A stretch of DNA of 64,000 nucleotides, taken from the NCBI GenBank assembly GCA_029204225.1, contig CM055113.1:24847571-24911570 (forward strand). Direction: 5' to 3'. The position numbers and the translations under genes were made by a program. Of this stretch, positions 23,176 through 35,382 are shown in pieces; the first letter of the stretch is position 1; each line of letters starts with the position of its first letter. The notes beneath the pieces were generated by a model that was not told the DNA's origin, did no database searches, and was given only the letters and a program-made list of their open reading frames with translations. The stretch is from Diphasiastrum complanatum (Eukaryota > Streptophyta > Lycopodiopsida > Lycopodiales > Lycopodiaceae).

Positions 23176-24318
23176 TTTGCCTGGACCTATAAAGACATGA
23201 AAGGCGTCTCACCCCAAGTAGTTGTGCATCGTATCCCGCTTAAACCGGGTGCGAGGCCCACTGCTAGTCGTCCATACAGATGCAGTCCCATCTATAAGGC
23301 CAAAATCAAAGAAGAATTACAATGCCTCTTAGATGCAGGATTTATCTATGAAATTGAGCATATTGAGTGGGTCTCCCCAATTGTCATCATTCCCAATAAA
23401 TGGAAAATCGGTTTTTGGTGGCCAACACTCTTCAAGGATATGCACAATTACACTAAGGCTTGAGATGTCTACCAACGCACAAAATGCTTTCAAAAAGCAG
23501 ACTACATGTCTTTACAGCCCGTAACCACTGACCAAGCTTTCCAGAAATGGGGAATTGATTATGTCGGACCTATTAATCCCGCTGCTTGACAGACACAATC
23601 TCGTTACATCATCGTAGCTACGGACTATTGTACCAAATGGACTGAAGCAAGAGTTTTTCGCAATGTTGACACTCGTTCTACCGCCAAATTTCTCTATGAA
23701 CAGGTTATAGCTCATTTCAGATGTCCTATAGAGCTTATCAGTGATAGAGGAACACATTTCTTTAACTCTCTCATAGCAGATCTTCTTTCCAAATTTTTTG
23801 TGGTACATTGCAAAAGTTCCCCATACTATCCACGCTGCAATGGCCAGGCGGAATCCACAAATAAAAACCTATACGGAATTCTCACCAAAATCGTCGAATC
23901 CAGCCGATCTAATTGGGAGCTCAAATTCCATGCTGCTCTCTAGCCTTATCGCACCACCCCGAAGCGAGCTACAGGCTTAACCCCCTTCCAGCTCACATAT
24001 GGCCAAGAAGCCGTTATGCCTGTGGAATTCCATATCCCCTCCCTTCGAGTAGCCTATAACCTTGAGCTTGATACTCACCAGAATCTAGCAAACAGGTTAT
24101 TCCATTTGGAGCAACTCTGTGAAACATGACAGATCAACATCCATGCTCAACAAGTCCACAAACGACGACAAAAGGCATGGCATGATCGATCATTGAAACT
24201 TAGAGACTTCCAGGTTGGAGATAAGGTCCTGCTATACTACGCCAAAGCCTTCAAAGACAAACTGAAATTTTCTGGCCAAGGACCTTACGTCATAAAAAAA
24301 ATCTTTGCCTCTAGATAT

Positions 24319-25547
24319 TGTAGCGCAGGCATCCCAAAGGGAGCCGGGAACCACGACTTAGCTTCCCAGCCTTCAACTCTTGCCATCCAAACCCACTTGA
24401 CATACAAGCAGCCAACTCGCCAACAACAATCAGACTTAACCAACTTGAAGTTCCGAAAACCAACATTGAGATCCAACCTGGCGCCATGCCAGAGCGGGGG
24501 TCCCGACGTGGGTGACTTCCCTCCAAGCAAGCCGCCCGACATACATCAAACTTAACCAACTCGAAGCTTCGTTACAAACGAGTAACATCCATTCCAAGCA
24601 AGCGGTCTGACTTACATCAGACTTAACCAACTGAAAGCTTCGTCACGAGCGCTGGAAGCCAACTTGGCACCACGCCAGACTGGACAGCCATAAACAGGTA
24701 ACATCCACCCAAACAAGCCATCCAACTCAGCCGACAGGTTAGAGCCCGTTCCCCAAGAGCTTAACTCATTCACGTTCATGCAAGGAACACTCAGAACCAC
24801 AAGTCGCGACAGATATGGAAACAACCAGTTCTTGGACCAAATGGTCCCGACAGCATACCGCTGGCGCCATGGACCGAATGGTCCCGACGGCATACTGCTG
24901 GCGTCCCGGGATACGACCCTCAGCTATGTGCCAAGTTAAAAATTTTGAAAGCGGCCTTACAACTGGCGCTTTTACCGAACACTGAAACCCAGAAGGTAAT
25001 CAGAGTTAGTTTGAGGAAAATCCCACTTTATTGATCTGAGAAGGTTACATTTCAAGTGTGTCATCGACCCTAGTCTCCGGGGCGCTAGCATGCCAAGGCG
25101 AGAGCCATGACAACATTCCAGCAAGGGAGGCTGAGACTTGGTTGGAGCTCGTCCTGAGTCGCAACCCGCACTCCCCTATAGTATTGGTGTGATTCGGCAC
25201 CCCCCCTCATACCAAGCACTCTACCCAAGCTGGTAAAGCACGTTTCTCTCTCTCTGGGATTTTCTCTTTCTAGAAAGTCATTTTCTCTCTCTAGATTTTA
25301 TTGATCCCCAGGCTTCCTTTAATCATGCCTAGATCGTGTGAGGTGATTGCACATCGATCTGAGCTCTCTGGACTTCGCTAGAACCGATCAAAGATTTTCA
25401 GCCATAGGAACTTGGCGCCGGCTGGATTCTGGTCACAGTGGCGCCGGGAGCGGCGCCGGCGCCGGCGCCGGGAGTAGCAGGGGCGCTGCTGGCGCCGGGG
25501 ACATAGCTGGCGCCAGAAGTAAAGCTTGTAAAGGTAGCTTTACAACA
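24319..25547 (-). repeat. 3' LTR of the non-autonomous element
   Basis: Differs from its partner at about 20 single positions, and a GGCGCC-rich stretch (about 25440-25500) is longer here. Confidence 0.9.
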
Positions 25548-26119
25548 TCCACCCCACCTTTATAAAATCTGATGTCCTCATCAGATATCAGATTAAAGTA
25601 AAGGTGTCTCCCAATTAAAATGACTATACATTTAAGCTACTTGGCACAGTACTCAATTTACTGGCCACGTTTTATTAACATTGAAGCTGGCACGCCACAA
25701 GTCGGAGGCTCAACTCTTTGTACTGAAAAATTACATAACCTGAAAATATATCTTTGTTTGGGAAAAGCGTAGATTTGATATCGCTTTCGTAAAACCCGAG
25801 AATCTTATTAACTGGTGACAGAGGCCTTTCCTTGAAATGTTCGCCCCTGTCGCTTTTGACTTTCGACTTTGGAACTCCTTTGAGCTCCTGATTTGTCCTT
25901 GATGCACTTTGTGTTGAGCTCCCTGAGCTCCAGATTTGTTCAGTTCCACACAGGTATCAAGGCTCCCTGAGCCGAAGGATTTATCGTTTGATTGCCCACT
26001 TTAGGGTCCACTCCGTGCCTTGTTGCTTCTGCACCTTGATTTCTCTCCTTGTCCAAGCCTGATCTTAATACTTTTCCATCTTGGCTCTTTAAGGTAGGCA
26101 AAGATTGAGTACTCCGCAA

Positions 26120-26500
26120 TGCACCTCTCACTTAGCTTGAAATAGCTCTTTGAATCAGTCCAAATGTAACCATTGACCTCGTGGAAAGCCAAAGGGTCAC
26201 ACCAGTTTGATCCGCATCCGAACTATCTCTTCGCGTTTGTTTGAAGCACCATGTCCATCGTGCAAAACTTGACTTTCACAATTCCATCACTGGTTAGTTG
26301 CCTCACAGTCAAAACAAGAAGTGTACATCGAGCTTGGCTTCAAGTAGCTCTCTTTGAATCAGAAACATGCACCCAGAGTTTGCACTAATCCGATCTCAAT
26401 GCGAACTGTCCCTTAGCGTCCGTTTGAAATACCAAGTCTCTCATGCAAGACTCAACTTTCACAGTTCCTTCATTGATCAACTGCCTTACACGTAACACAA
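26120..26500. repeat. Two-copy tandem repeat, unit about 200 bp
   Basis: Two diverged copies share TAGCTTGAAATAGCTC/TGGCTTCAAGTAGCTC, GTTTGAA.CACCA and the ACTTTCACA.TTCC.TCA..G segments. They lie inside the non-autonomous element next to the nested Copia. Confidence 0.5.
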
Positions 26501-26629
26501 GCTAGCGTACTCATATGTTTCCTCATCATTGCTGGTCCAGAGAAAGCCTATAACAAACTTTCCTTTCCTCAACAAAAACTTGTCAACTTATTAGGTCCAA
26601 AGTTCGCCAGTCTCCTCGTGTGAGTATTG

Positions 26630-27149
26630 TGAAAAATACAGATCCTAAGTGGATCTAAACTCCAAGATCATTGGCTTGAATGCTTGCACTCCAAACTACA
26701 TAAGCTAGGAATTGGCAACACATTCTATGCTACCTAGAATGCAAAGAACTTGATCAAAAAGCATTTATCACAAATGGAAACTTCCATAAACATCAAGTGC
26801 AACCCAAAATAGCATTATACAGTCCATAATACATCAGCCTATCACTTTTGGAAAGCACCTAAGATCATACACAATAGCTTGAAGACAATACACACAACAA
26901 TGCTCTCAATGGAGGAAGAAACAATGACAATGATCTATTGATCTCAATGAAGCATACAAAAGGTTTCTCCAACCTGTTCTCCACGACTTCCCTACTATTT
27001 ATGGATGAGGAAGATGACTCTCTCTCCTCTCTCTAGAAGGTACTTGACCCTAGATATTCCCTATATAGGAAAAATAGCTAAAAATGGCTTATATGACCAA
27101 AATACATCAAAATGGTCTCATTTTGAAGGGTATGAAGTTTGACACTTCA
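26630..27149 (-). repeat. 3' LTR of Copia element B
   Basis: 520 bp, paired with 32271-32789. The end of the polyprotein frame overlaps it by about 40 bp. Confidence 0.93.
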
Positions 27150-30100
27150 TCCTCTTCAACATTGGATGCTAGTTTCAACATAGTCTTTGAGCACATTCCA
27201 AGATTAGATCTATGCATTAAATATAGGTCCTTTCCCAATGGTTTGGTGAAGATATCAGCCACACACTCCTTTGAAGAGACATGTTGAAGCTCCACCTCTT
27301 TGGCAATGACTTGATCTCTCACAAAATGGTGAGCAATCTCAATGTGCTTGCTCCTTGCATGAAAAACAGGATTGCTTGCCAAGCTTTGGGCTGAAAGGTT
27401 ATCACAAAGTATGATTGGAGTCTTCTCTGGTTCCAGCAAGTGAAGATCCAATAACATCCTCTTGATCCAAAGAATCTCCTTGGTGCATGTTGTTAATGCC
27501 TTGTACTCGGCTTCGGTGGAAGATAGAGAGATAGTTGGTTGCTTCTTTGATAGCCATGAGACCACTCCATCTCCAAGATAGATTGCAAAGGCACTTGTTG
27601 ACTTCCTATCCATTTGATCACCTGCAAAATCTGAATCTGAAAATCCACAAAGGTTAGGTGTAGTACCTCCATACAAGATGCCAAAATCTCTAGATCCCGA
27701 GATGTATCTAAGTACTCTCTTTCCTAGCTTCCAATGGGCCTCACTAGGATCTTGCATAAATTGACTTAGTTTACCAACCACAAAGCTTAGATCAGGTCTT
27801 GTGATGGTTAACCATATAAGAGATCCTATTAGCTTTCTATAGAGAGTAATGTCCTTGAAGGATCTTTCATTACTTCTTGTAGTTAGCTTTACATTTGATT
27901 CCATAGGAGTAGAAACAACTTTACAATCTTCCATATGAAACCTTTTTAGAATAGAGTTAACATACTTTTCTTGACATATGAATGTAGATTTAGAAGTTCT
28001 AATAATCTCTATTCCTAAGATATAATGAAGTTTACCAAGATCTTGAATTTCAAACTCTCTTTTGAGTGCCATCTTGAATTCATCTATATCTAGATTGTTA
28101 CCACCACTTAAGATAATGTCATCAACATAGATCAAAAGTAAAGTGATATCATTTTCATTCAATCTAAAGTAGAGAGAATGATCATACTCTCTCATAACAA
28201 AGTTTTGAGAAAGTAAGAAGGAATTGAGCTTAGCATACCAACTCCTTGGTGCTTGCTTTAGCCCATACAAACTCTTTTGGAGATAGCACACATGATTAGG
28301 CTCATCATAAGAAACATAGCCCTCGGGTTGCTCCATGTAAATATCTTCTTCAAGATCACCATTCAAGAAGGCATTAGTAACATCCATTTGCCACATATCC
28401 CAATCATAAAGAGTTGCAAGAGAGATTAGGATTCGAATAGTTACCATCTTTGCCACGGGTGCAAAGGTCTCATCATAGTCAATACCATATTCTTGAGCAT
28501 ACCCCTTTGCCACCAACCTTGCCTTGTACTTGTTGATTGATCCATCTTGATTTGTCTTGATCTTGAAGATCCACTTACAACCAATTGCCTTCTTGTCCTT
28601 TGGAAGCTTTACCAACCTCCATGTGTTGCTTTTGATGAGTGCTTGATGCTCATGATCCATGGCTTGGATCCATTCCTTCTTTTGAATTGCTTCACCTACA
28701 CAAGTTGGTTCATCAAAAGAGGTAAGAAAAGCAAGGTTAGAGCTGTCCACCACTTGCTTTCCTTTTTCATCATAGGTTAGCCTTGATGGCTTAGCCCTTT
28801 GCCTTTGAGTCTTCCTTGAAGTTTGCTTTGGAGTGGCATCTCCATCTTCATCCAAGACATCTTGCACATCATGATGATTAGTAGGCACATCAACATCAAC
28901 ATCAACAACATTGGAAACATTCTCTTCATGAAAGATGACATCCCTACTTATGACAACTTTCTTTGTAGAAGGAATGTACACTTTGTAAGCCTTGCTTACT
29001 TCACTATAGCCAACAAACACACCCTTCTTTGATGAAGGATCTTCTTTAGTTCTATCATCAAGTGTGATATTGACAAAACATGTACATCCAAAGATCCTAC
29101 AATGCTTGACACTCGGCCTTCTACCATAAAGAACCTCATGAGGAGTTTTACCATCCAAGGAAGCACTTGTCCATCTATTACATAGATAGTTAGCACATGC
29201 TAAAGCTTCCCCCCAAAAAGACTTAGCAAGATTAGCATGTAGTCTCATTGCCTTGGCACATTCACAAAGGGTTCTATTCTTCCTCTTGGCCACTCCATTC
29301 TGTTGTGGAGTCCTAGGACTAGACATCTCCCTCTTAATCCCATGTGCTATACAAAAGTCTTTGAACCTATTTGAGGTGTATTCCCCTCCATTATCAGATC
29401 TTAAGCATTTGATCTTTGTATTGAATTGGTTTTCCATTTCATTCTTGAACTTGACAAATGCAGCAAACACTTCATCCTTACTTTTAAGAAGATAGATCCA
29501 AGTATACCTACTAAAGTCATCAATGAAAGTTGCATACATCTTTGCCCCACCATTGCTAGTTGTACTAGAAGAATGAATATCAGAATGCACAAGTTGAAAA
29601 GCTTCTTTAGATCTAGAAGTAGATCTAGAATAAGCAAGTCTATGAGATTTGGACAAGGCACAATGTTCACAAACACTATTGTTTGCAACAAGACTTTTAG
29701 GGAGACCAAGAACAAGCTCTTTCTTTGCCATTACCTCCAAAGATTTGAAGTTGGGATGGCCCAACCTCTTGTGCCAAACTTCTTGGTTTGTCAATTGCTC
29801 CCTAGCCATACATCCTTCATGATTAGAGATCACACATGCATCAAGCTTGAAAAGTTTACCATGCCTCCTACCTTGAGCAATCAAGGATCCACATTTACTT
29901 ATCAAACATGCATCTCCAATGAACTCCACATCAAGTCCTTTGTCAATCATTTGACTTACACTAAGCAAATTCTTAGTGATTGAAGGAATGTACAAAACAT
30001 TTTCAAGATTTGCTTTCCTATTTGTTGAAAGGGAAATAGGAATAGTGCCTATGCCTTTGATGTCACATTGACCATCATTTGCAGTGTAGATGATGTTACC

Positions 30101-31096
30101 TTCTCCCTCATAAGACAATAAGGATGTAAAGTATTCCTTATGTCTTGTCATGTGAGATGAGGCTCCACTATCAATCCACCAAGGATCATTATCATCTATG
30201 TTGGCTAACAAACTTGAAGTCATAACAAGTGATTCACATGTGTTATGTTCTTCCTCATCTATTGTAAGATTTCCTTGCCTCTCTCCTTGCTCTCTTTTCT
30301 TCTTATAACATTCATTTGCAAAATGACCTTTTATCCCACAATAAAAGCACTTGAACTTTGACTTATTGTTCTTAGTAGAAGAGGAAGAGGAAGAGTGATC
30401 ATCATGATCAAAGTTACCACCTTTGGACCATTTCCCTTTGCCTTTACCTTTGCCCTTGAATTTGCCTTTTGTGAAGAAAGCCTCTTCACCTCCACCTTGC
30501 AAGGATGCACCATCAAGCTTTGATTGCAGCCTATGTTCTTCAGCCAATAAGATTTCTTGCAAGTCAACCACACTTGGCAAGACTCTTTGAATGGCAAAAC
30601 TTTGCACAAGGTTAGCATGTTCATTTAGCAAACCATTCAACATAACTTGGACTATTTCACCATCTTTTATGTTCTCATCAATGCATGCTAAATCATCACT
30701 TAGGGACTTAACTCTCAAGATAAATGCATGAGCACTTTCACCCTCTCTTTGCCTACTAGAAAATATTTGTCTCCTTAGGGTCAATACCCTAGATGTGGAC
30801 TTTGATTCAAAGAGCTTCTTTAAGGCATTCCATGCCTCACTTGCACTTTGACACTTTCCAACTTCCTTGAGAAGTTCATTTGTAACATTCATTTTAATGA
30901 TATGAAGAGCCCTTTTGGCCTTCTTATCAAACCTTTGTTGCTCTTGAAGTGTGAGAGGTCTCTCTTCAATTTCTGCAACTATGTCCATGAGTTCATTCAA
31001 CTCAAGTAAGGACTCCGTCCTCACTTTCCAAGTAGAGTAGTTTGATGAACTCAACCTTTCACTAGACTCTAGCATGATCCCACCATTGGAAGCCAT
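27107..31096 (-). CDS. Copia gag-pol polyprotein (1329 residues)
   Basis: A single frame in standard Copia order. It has gag (residues about 1-230), a CCHC knuckle CFYCGIKGHFANEC (about 250) and aspartic protease with DSGASSHMT (about 305). Integrase follows with its zinc-binding N-terminus and DNGGEYTS (about 430-640), then reverse transcriptase with the YVDD box (about 830-1080) and RNase H with SSTEAEY and a C-terminal ADIFTKPLG (about 1180-1300). The length of about 1300 residues is normal for plant Copia. The frame is uninterrupted. Fragments of a related lineage occur at 61420-61990. Confidence 0.95.
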   Translation of the reverse strand: MASNGGIMLESSERLSSSNYSTWKVRTESLLELNELMDIVAEIEERPLTLQEQQRFDKKAKRALHIIKMNVTNELLKEVGKCQSASEAWNALKKLFESKSTSRVLTLRRQIFSSRQREGESAHAFILRVKSLSDDLACIDENIKDGEIVQVMLNGLLNEHANLVQSFAIQRVLPSVVDLQEILLAEEHRLQSKLDGASLQGGGEEAFFTKGKFKGKGKGKGKWSKGGNFDHDDHSSSSSSTKNNKSKFKCFYCGIKGHFANECYKKKREQGERQGNLTIDEEEHNTCESLVMTSSLLANIDDNDPWWIDSGASSHMTRHKEYFTSLLSYEGEGNIIYTANDGQCDIKGIGTIPISLSTNRKANLENVLYIPSITKNLLSVSQMIDKGLDVEFIGDACLISKCGSLIAQGRRHGKLFKLDACVISNHEGCMAREQLTNQEVWHKRLGHPNFKSLEVMAKKELVLGLPKSLVANNSVCEHCALSKSHRLAYSRSTSRSKEAFQLVHSDIHSSSTTSNGGAKMYATFIDDFSRYTWIYLLKSKDEVFAAFVKFKNEMENQFNTKIKCLRSDNGGEYTSNRFKDFCIAHGIKREMSSPRTPQQNGVAKRKNRTLCECAKAMRLHANLAKSFWGEALACANYLCNRWTSASLDGKTPHEVLYGRRPSVKHCRIFGCTCFVNITLDDRTKEDPSSKKGVFVGYSEVSKAYKVYIPSTKKVVISRDVIFHEENVSNVVDVDVDVPTNHHDVQDVLDEDGDATPKQTSRKTQRQRAKPSRLTYDEKGKQVVDSSNLAFLTSFDEPTCVGEAIQKKEWIQAMDHEHQALIKSNTWRLVKLPKDKKAIGCKWIFKIKTNQDGSINKYKARLVAKGYAQEYGIDYDETFAPVAKMVTIRILISLATLYDWDMWQMDVTNAFLNGDLEEDIYMEQPEGYVSYDEPNHVCYLQKSLYGLKQAPRSWYAKLNSFLLSQNFVMREYDHSLYFRLNENDITLLLIYVDDIILSGGNNLDIDEFKMALKREFEIQDLGKLHYILGIEIIRTSKSTFICQEKYVNSILKRFHMEDCKVVSTPMESNVKLTTRSNERSFKDITLYRKLIGSLIWLTITRPDLSFVVGKLSQFMQDPSEAHWKLGKRVLRYISGSRDFGILYGGTTPNLCGFSDSDFAGDQMDRKSTSAFAIYLGDGVVSWLSKKQPTISLSSTEAEYKALTTCTKEILWIKRMLLDLHLLEPEKTPIILCDNLSAQSLASNPVFHARSKHIEIAHHFVRDQVIAKEVELQHVSSKECVADIFTKPLGKDLYLMHRSNLGMCSKTMLKLASNVEEDEVSNFIPFKMRPF

Positions 31097-32270
31097 GATT
31101 CTAATGTTTCTTCAACTTTTAGGTTCTGTCCTAAAGCACTTAGCACTCACTTTTCTCTCAACAAATGATAGATAAAGAGATCTATGAAGATTTAGGACCC
31201 TAAAACACTTCTATCTTGAACCTAGATGGTTTCCAAGCATAGAAAGGAAGATTGAAACACATGCAACACTTTGCACACACTAAGAATGGATTACAAAATC
31301 AAACCAACCTGAACACACTCTTGCTTAAGCTCTCAAACTTTCCAGCAAGTGACCAAATCAAGTTATGGTGTGAAGAGTTACTTGCATTCTTAGAAAATAC
31401 CCAAAACTAGGATGCCAAGATTACCTAGTAATGAACAAACTTGATCAACATATGATCAACACACTAAGATATTGATTCAACCTGTAAAACCACATGTAAA
31501 CCACACTTCTAAAAGTTTATAAACTCCAGCAAGTGATAAATACAAGATTTAGAGGTGAATGAATGAGCACACTTAGTGAATCACAAGACTAGCTTCACTA
31601 TCTTGTCAAATCTTGGTGTTTAGATGTAGATCTAAGATCACTTCACATGAGAATGTTCCTCAACCTGTTAAGAACCTGAAAACACACTTGCATAATGGTT
31701 AACACCTTCCAGCAAATGCTCCAATCAAATTACATAAGGAGAGTTACTTACATGCTCAACAAAGTACACCAAAAATTATGCCAAAATTGATGACAATCTT
31801 TACAATATGCTCTTCACAATGGAGCTTACAATATGTTCACCCAAAAAAGGGGATCTTTCATCCAAATGAGAGCTTTGCTCAGCCTTTAGGAGAATTACAA
31901 CTCACTCAAAAGAGCATTTGTCATCCACTTAAGGAGAAGTTTCATCCACTTAAGGAGAGTGTTCATCCAAGAATGGAGATTGTCAACAATAGGATTGAAA
32001 AGAACATTGTTAGTATTGAATATGCACAAGCCTCACAATCACAAATGATTAGGTGTTATGATCTGATCCAAAATAGTTTCTTTTCAGCCTCTGATCTTCA
32101 ATAGACCTGAAATATGCTTTTGATCCACAAGTTCAACTCACAAAACAAAGGTTAGTAAGATTTGATCAACAAAGCAATGCAAAATCATGCTAGAACTTGA
32201 TCAAACATCCAAATATCACCAAAAATGGAATACTTACTGTAAATAGAAGCCAACAAGCTCTGATACCATG

Positions 32271-32789
32271 TGAAAAATACAGATCCTAAGTGGATCTAAA
32301 CTCCAAGATCATTGGCTTGAATGCTTCAATTCCAAACTACATAAGCTAGGAATTGGCAACACATTCTATGCTACCTAGAATGCAAAGAACTTGATCAAAA
32401 AGCATTTATCACAAATGGAAACTTCCATAAACATCAAGTGCAGTCCAAAATAGCATTATACAGTCCATAATACATCAGTCTACCACTTTTGGAAAGCACC
32501 TAAGATCATACACATTAGCTTGAAGACAATACACACAACAATGCTCTCAATGGAGGAAGAAACAATGACAATGATCTATTGATCTCAATGAAGCATACAA
32601 AAGGTTTCTCCAACTGTTCTCCACGACTTTCCTACTATTTATGGATGAGGAAGATGACTCTCTCTCCTCTCTCTAGAAGGTACTTGACCCTAGATATTCC
32701 TTATATAGGAAAAATAGCTAAAAATGGCTTATATGACCAAAATACATCAAAATGGTCTCATTTTGAAGGGTATGAAGTTTGACACTTCA
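32271..32789 (-). repeat. 5' LTR of Copia element B
   Basis: 519 bp, directly beside the Met-tRNA priming site at 32257-32268. Confidence 0.93.
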
Positions 32790-33699
32790 TCATACTGAAA
32801 AAATACAGTAAATAAAAACATTGTGGCCTGGTTCACACGTGTGAAACTCCAGAACCAAAACTATTTACAATTTTAGCCAATTTAGGCCTCAAACTAGCTA
32901 GGAAATGTTGACAATTTTCACAAGTATGGCTAGGTCACCTTGAATTTGCCCCCATTTTGATCAACTTTCATTCAAAATTTGCCCCAAGAGAGAGGTGTGT
33001 GTGATAGTTCCCCTCCACTTAATAAATCAGCTGATCGGACTTAGAGTAGAGTTCTTCGGACAAAAAGCCTTTCCAACACTTTGCTTCCCATCTGCTAGGA
33101 TTATGGCTCGATCCAACTTGTTGCCAATCTCTGAAGAGGATCCTAGTCTTTTCCCCTTTGAGGAAAAACCCAACTGATACTAGATATCACCCATGCTCAG
33201 TGAGTTTCAGTTCCGAAGGTGGCCGTCCCAAAATGAAGACCAACTACTATAGAAGATCTCCCCTGAAATTGCCCTTTCCAACTTTTGACTTCCTGCTTGC
33301 TTCTGGTGGGCGTTGTCGCAAATGAAACTAACCCAAGAAACAGGCTAGCCATCCATCCTTTGCAAACATTGAGTCGTTTCGTTGTCGTTCACGTGTGAGT
33401 ACTTGAACTGCAAATCTGTCCCACAGATTCTGTAGTCCTCTTTGTTTGATGGTATCAACCTTCAAAAGAAAAGGTTCCTTCTCGAGCCATCAGCTCCTTG
33501 TATCACAAGCAATCATGCAAACCAGACAAAGCACGAGTACTAAGACTCACCACGAATACGTACAAGTAAGACACTCAGGCAGGTTTACTAACAAGTAACA
33601 AAGACAAGGTCCCCCTTTGAGATGGTCCTGCCAACGGACCTTTGCATGGCCGCGCCCATACAAATCGATAACGGAATCAGCCCACATAGGACACCCCTC

Positions 33700-34115
33700 C
33701 AACTATCCGTGCTTTCACCATTAAGCAGCACATTGCCTCAGTCACGCCCCACCACTTTTTGGTCGATAGCCCTTATAGCTAAACGATCGGCAGCTATCCC
33801 GCACCGGCAGCTAACCACCCGTGCTTTACACCCGAATTCGAACAGCATCTCTGTATCAATGGTTAACCCGTACAGTTCGAATATGTCGCCCCGCACCCCA
33901 CAAGGTACAGACCATGCTTTCACCTCCCTAGGCAGCACTTTGCCTCATCCGTCCTACGTGCAGACAACGCCAGGCCCGAACCGCGAGAACTGACCGTGCT
34001 TACACCTCAAGGGCAGCACCTTGACTCATCAAGTCCCCCGTTTTGTCGACCACCCCGACCGTAGACGCACCCGTGCTTACACTGTGGGCAGCACCTTGCA
34101 CAACAGTTGTCTTGA
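33700..34115 (-). repeat. Repeated hairpin-like motif in the leader of the non-autonomous element
   Basis: At least four copies of a pattern like CGTGCTTTCACC..GGCAGCACTTTGCCTCA (about 33708, 33912, 33994 and 34069), where GTGCT can pair with AGCAC. They sit between the primer site and the internal region, where retroelements keep packaging and dimerisation signals. Confidence 0.5.
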
Positions 34116-34184
34116 TGAACCCCAAACCGTGGCCATTTCCGTGAGATCCGCATAGCTGACCGGCCAGTCGGCTCTAATACCACA

Positions 34185-35382
34185 TGTAGCGCAAGCATCC
34201 CAAAGGGAGCCGGGAACCACGACTTAGCTTCCCAGCCTTCAACTCTTGCCATCCAAACCCACTTGACATACAAGCAGCCAACTCGCCAACAACAATCAGA
34301 CTTAACCAACTTGAAGTTCTGAAAACCAACATTGAGATCCAACCTGGCGCCATGCCAGAGCGGGGGTCCCGACGTGGGTGACTTCCCTCCAAGCAAGCCG
34401 TCCGACATACATCAAACTTAACCAACTCGAAGCTTCGTTACAAACGAGTAACATCCATTCCAAGCAAGCGGTCTGACTTACATCAGACTTAACCAACTGA
34501 AAGCTTCGTCACGAGCGCTAGAAGCCAACCTGGCACCACGCCAGACTGGACAGCCATAAACAAGTAACATCCACCCAAGCAAGCCATCCAACTCAGCCGA
34601 CAGGTTAGAGCCCGTTCCCCAAGAGCTTAACTCATTCACGTTCATGCAAGGAACACTCAGAACCACAAGCCGCGACAGATATGGAAACAACCAGTTCTTG
34701 GACCATATGGTCCCGACAGCATACCGCTGGCGCCACGGACCGAATGGTCCCGACGGCATACCGCTGGCGTCCCGGGATACGTCCCTCAGCTATGTGCCAA
34801 GTTAAAAATTTTGAAAGCGGCCTTACAACTGGCGCTTTTACCGAACATTGAAACCCAGAAGGTAATCAGAGTTAGTTTGAGAAAAAGCCCACTTTATTGA
34901 TAAATCTGAGAAGGTTACATTTCAAGTGTGTCATCGACCCTAGTCTCCGGGACGCTAGCATGCCAAGGCGAGAGCCATGACAACATTCCAGCAAGGGAGG
35001 CTGAGACTTGGTTGGAGCTCGTCCTGAGTCGCAACCCGCACTCCCCTATAGTATTGGTGTGATTCGGCACCTCCCCTCATACCAAGCACTCTACCCAAGC
35101 TGGTAAAGCACGTTTTTCTCTCTCTAGGATTTTCTCTTTCTAGAAAGTCATTTTCTCTCTCTAGATTTTATTGATCCCCAGGCTTCTTTTAATCATGCCT
35201 AGATCGTGTGAGGTGATTGCACATCGATCTGAGCTCTGGACTTCGCTAGAACCGATCAAAGATTTTCAGCCATAGGAACTTGGCGCCGGCTGGATTCTGG
35301 TCACAGTGGTGCCGGGAGCAGCAAGGGCGCTGCTGGCGCAGATGGCGCCTGAAGTAAAGCTTGTAAAGGTAGCTTTACAACA
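34185..35382 (-). repeat. 5' LTR of the non-autonomous element
   Basis: Lies next to the priming site at 34171-34182 and is followed on the plus strand by the second GATAT. Confidence 0.9.

Larger units (their letters stand above)
26630..32789 (-). mobile_element. Copia element B, looks whole and young
   Basis: Minus-strand Ty1/Copia element inside the non-autonomous element. The 5' LTR is 32271-32789 (519 bp) and the 3' LTR is 26630-27149 (520 bp), both TGAAGTG...TTTTTCA when read on the minus strand. They are about 98% identical, so the insertion is young. The initiator-Met tRNA priming site TGGTATCAGAGC lies at 32257-32268. A leader of about 1.1 kb precedes one long polyprotein frame (27107-31096). 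The stop codon lies within the 3' LTR. No break is seen in the coding frame. I could not find a matching target duplication. Confidence 0.93.
24319..35382 (-). mobile_element. Non-autonomous LTR element carrying a nested Copia
   Basis: LTRs at 24319-25547 (1229 bp) and 34185-35382 (1198 bp) are about 98% identical and end in TGTAGCGC...TTTACAACA. A 5-bp target duplication GATAT flanks the element (24314-24318 and 35383-35387). On the minus strand the 5' LTR is the right-hand one, followed by the primer site TGGTATTAGAGC (34171-34182). A purine tract (AAAGGTGGGGTGGA) precedes the 3' LTR at about 25548-25561. Once the nested Copia (26630-32789) is set aside, only about 2.5 kb of internal sequence remains and no gag or pol is recognised. 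It is therefore a non-autonomous type that depends on proteins supplied by others. The structure looks complete and young. Confidence 0.85.

Noticed and set aside
33622-34759. Several medium-length frames on both strands at 33622-33993 and 34007-34759
   Set aside because: They overlap the leader and LTR of a non-coding element, the left LTR gives matching frames, and no domain is recognisable.
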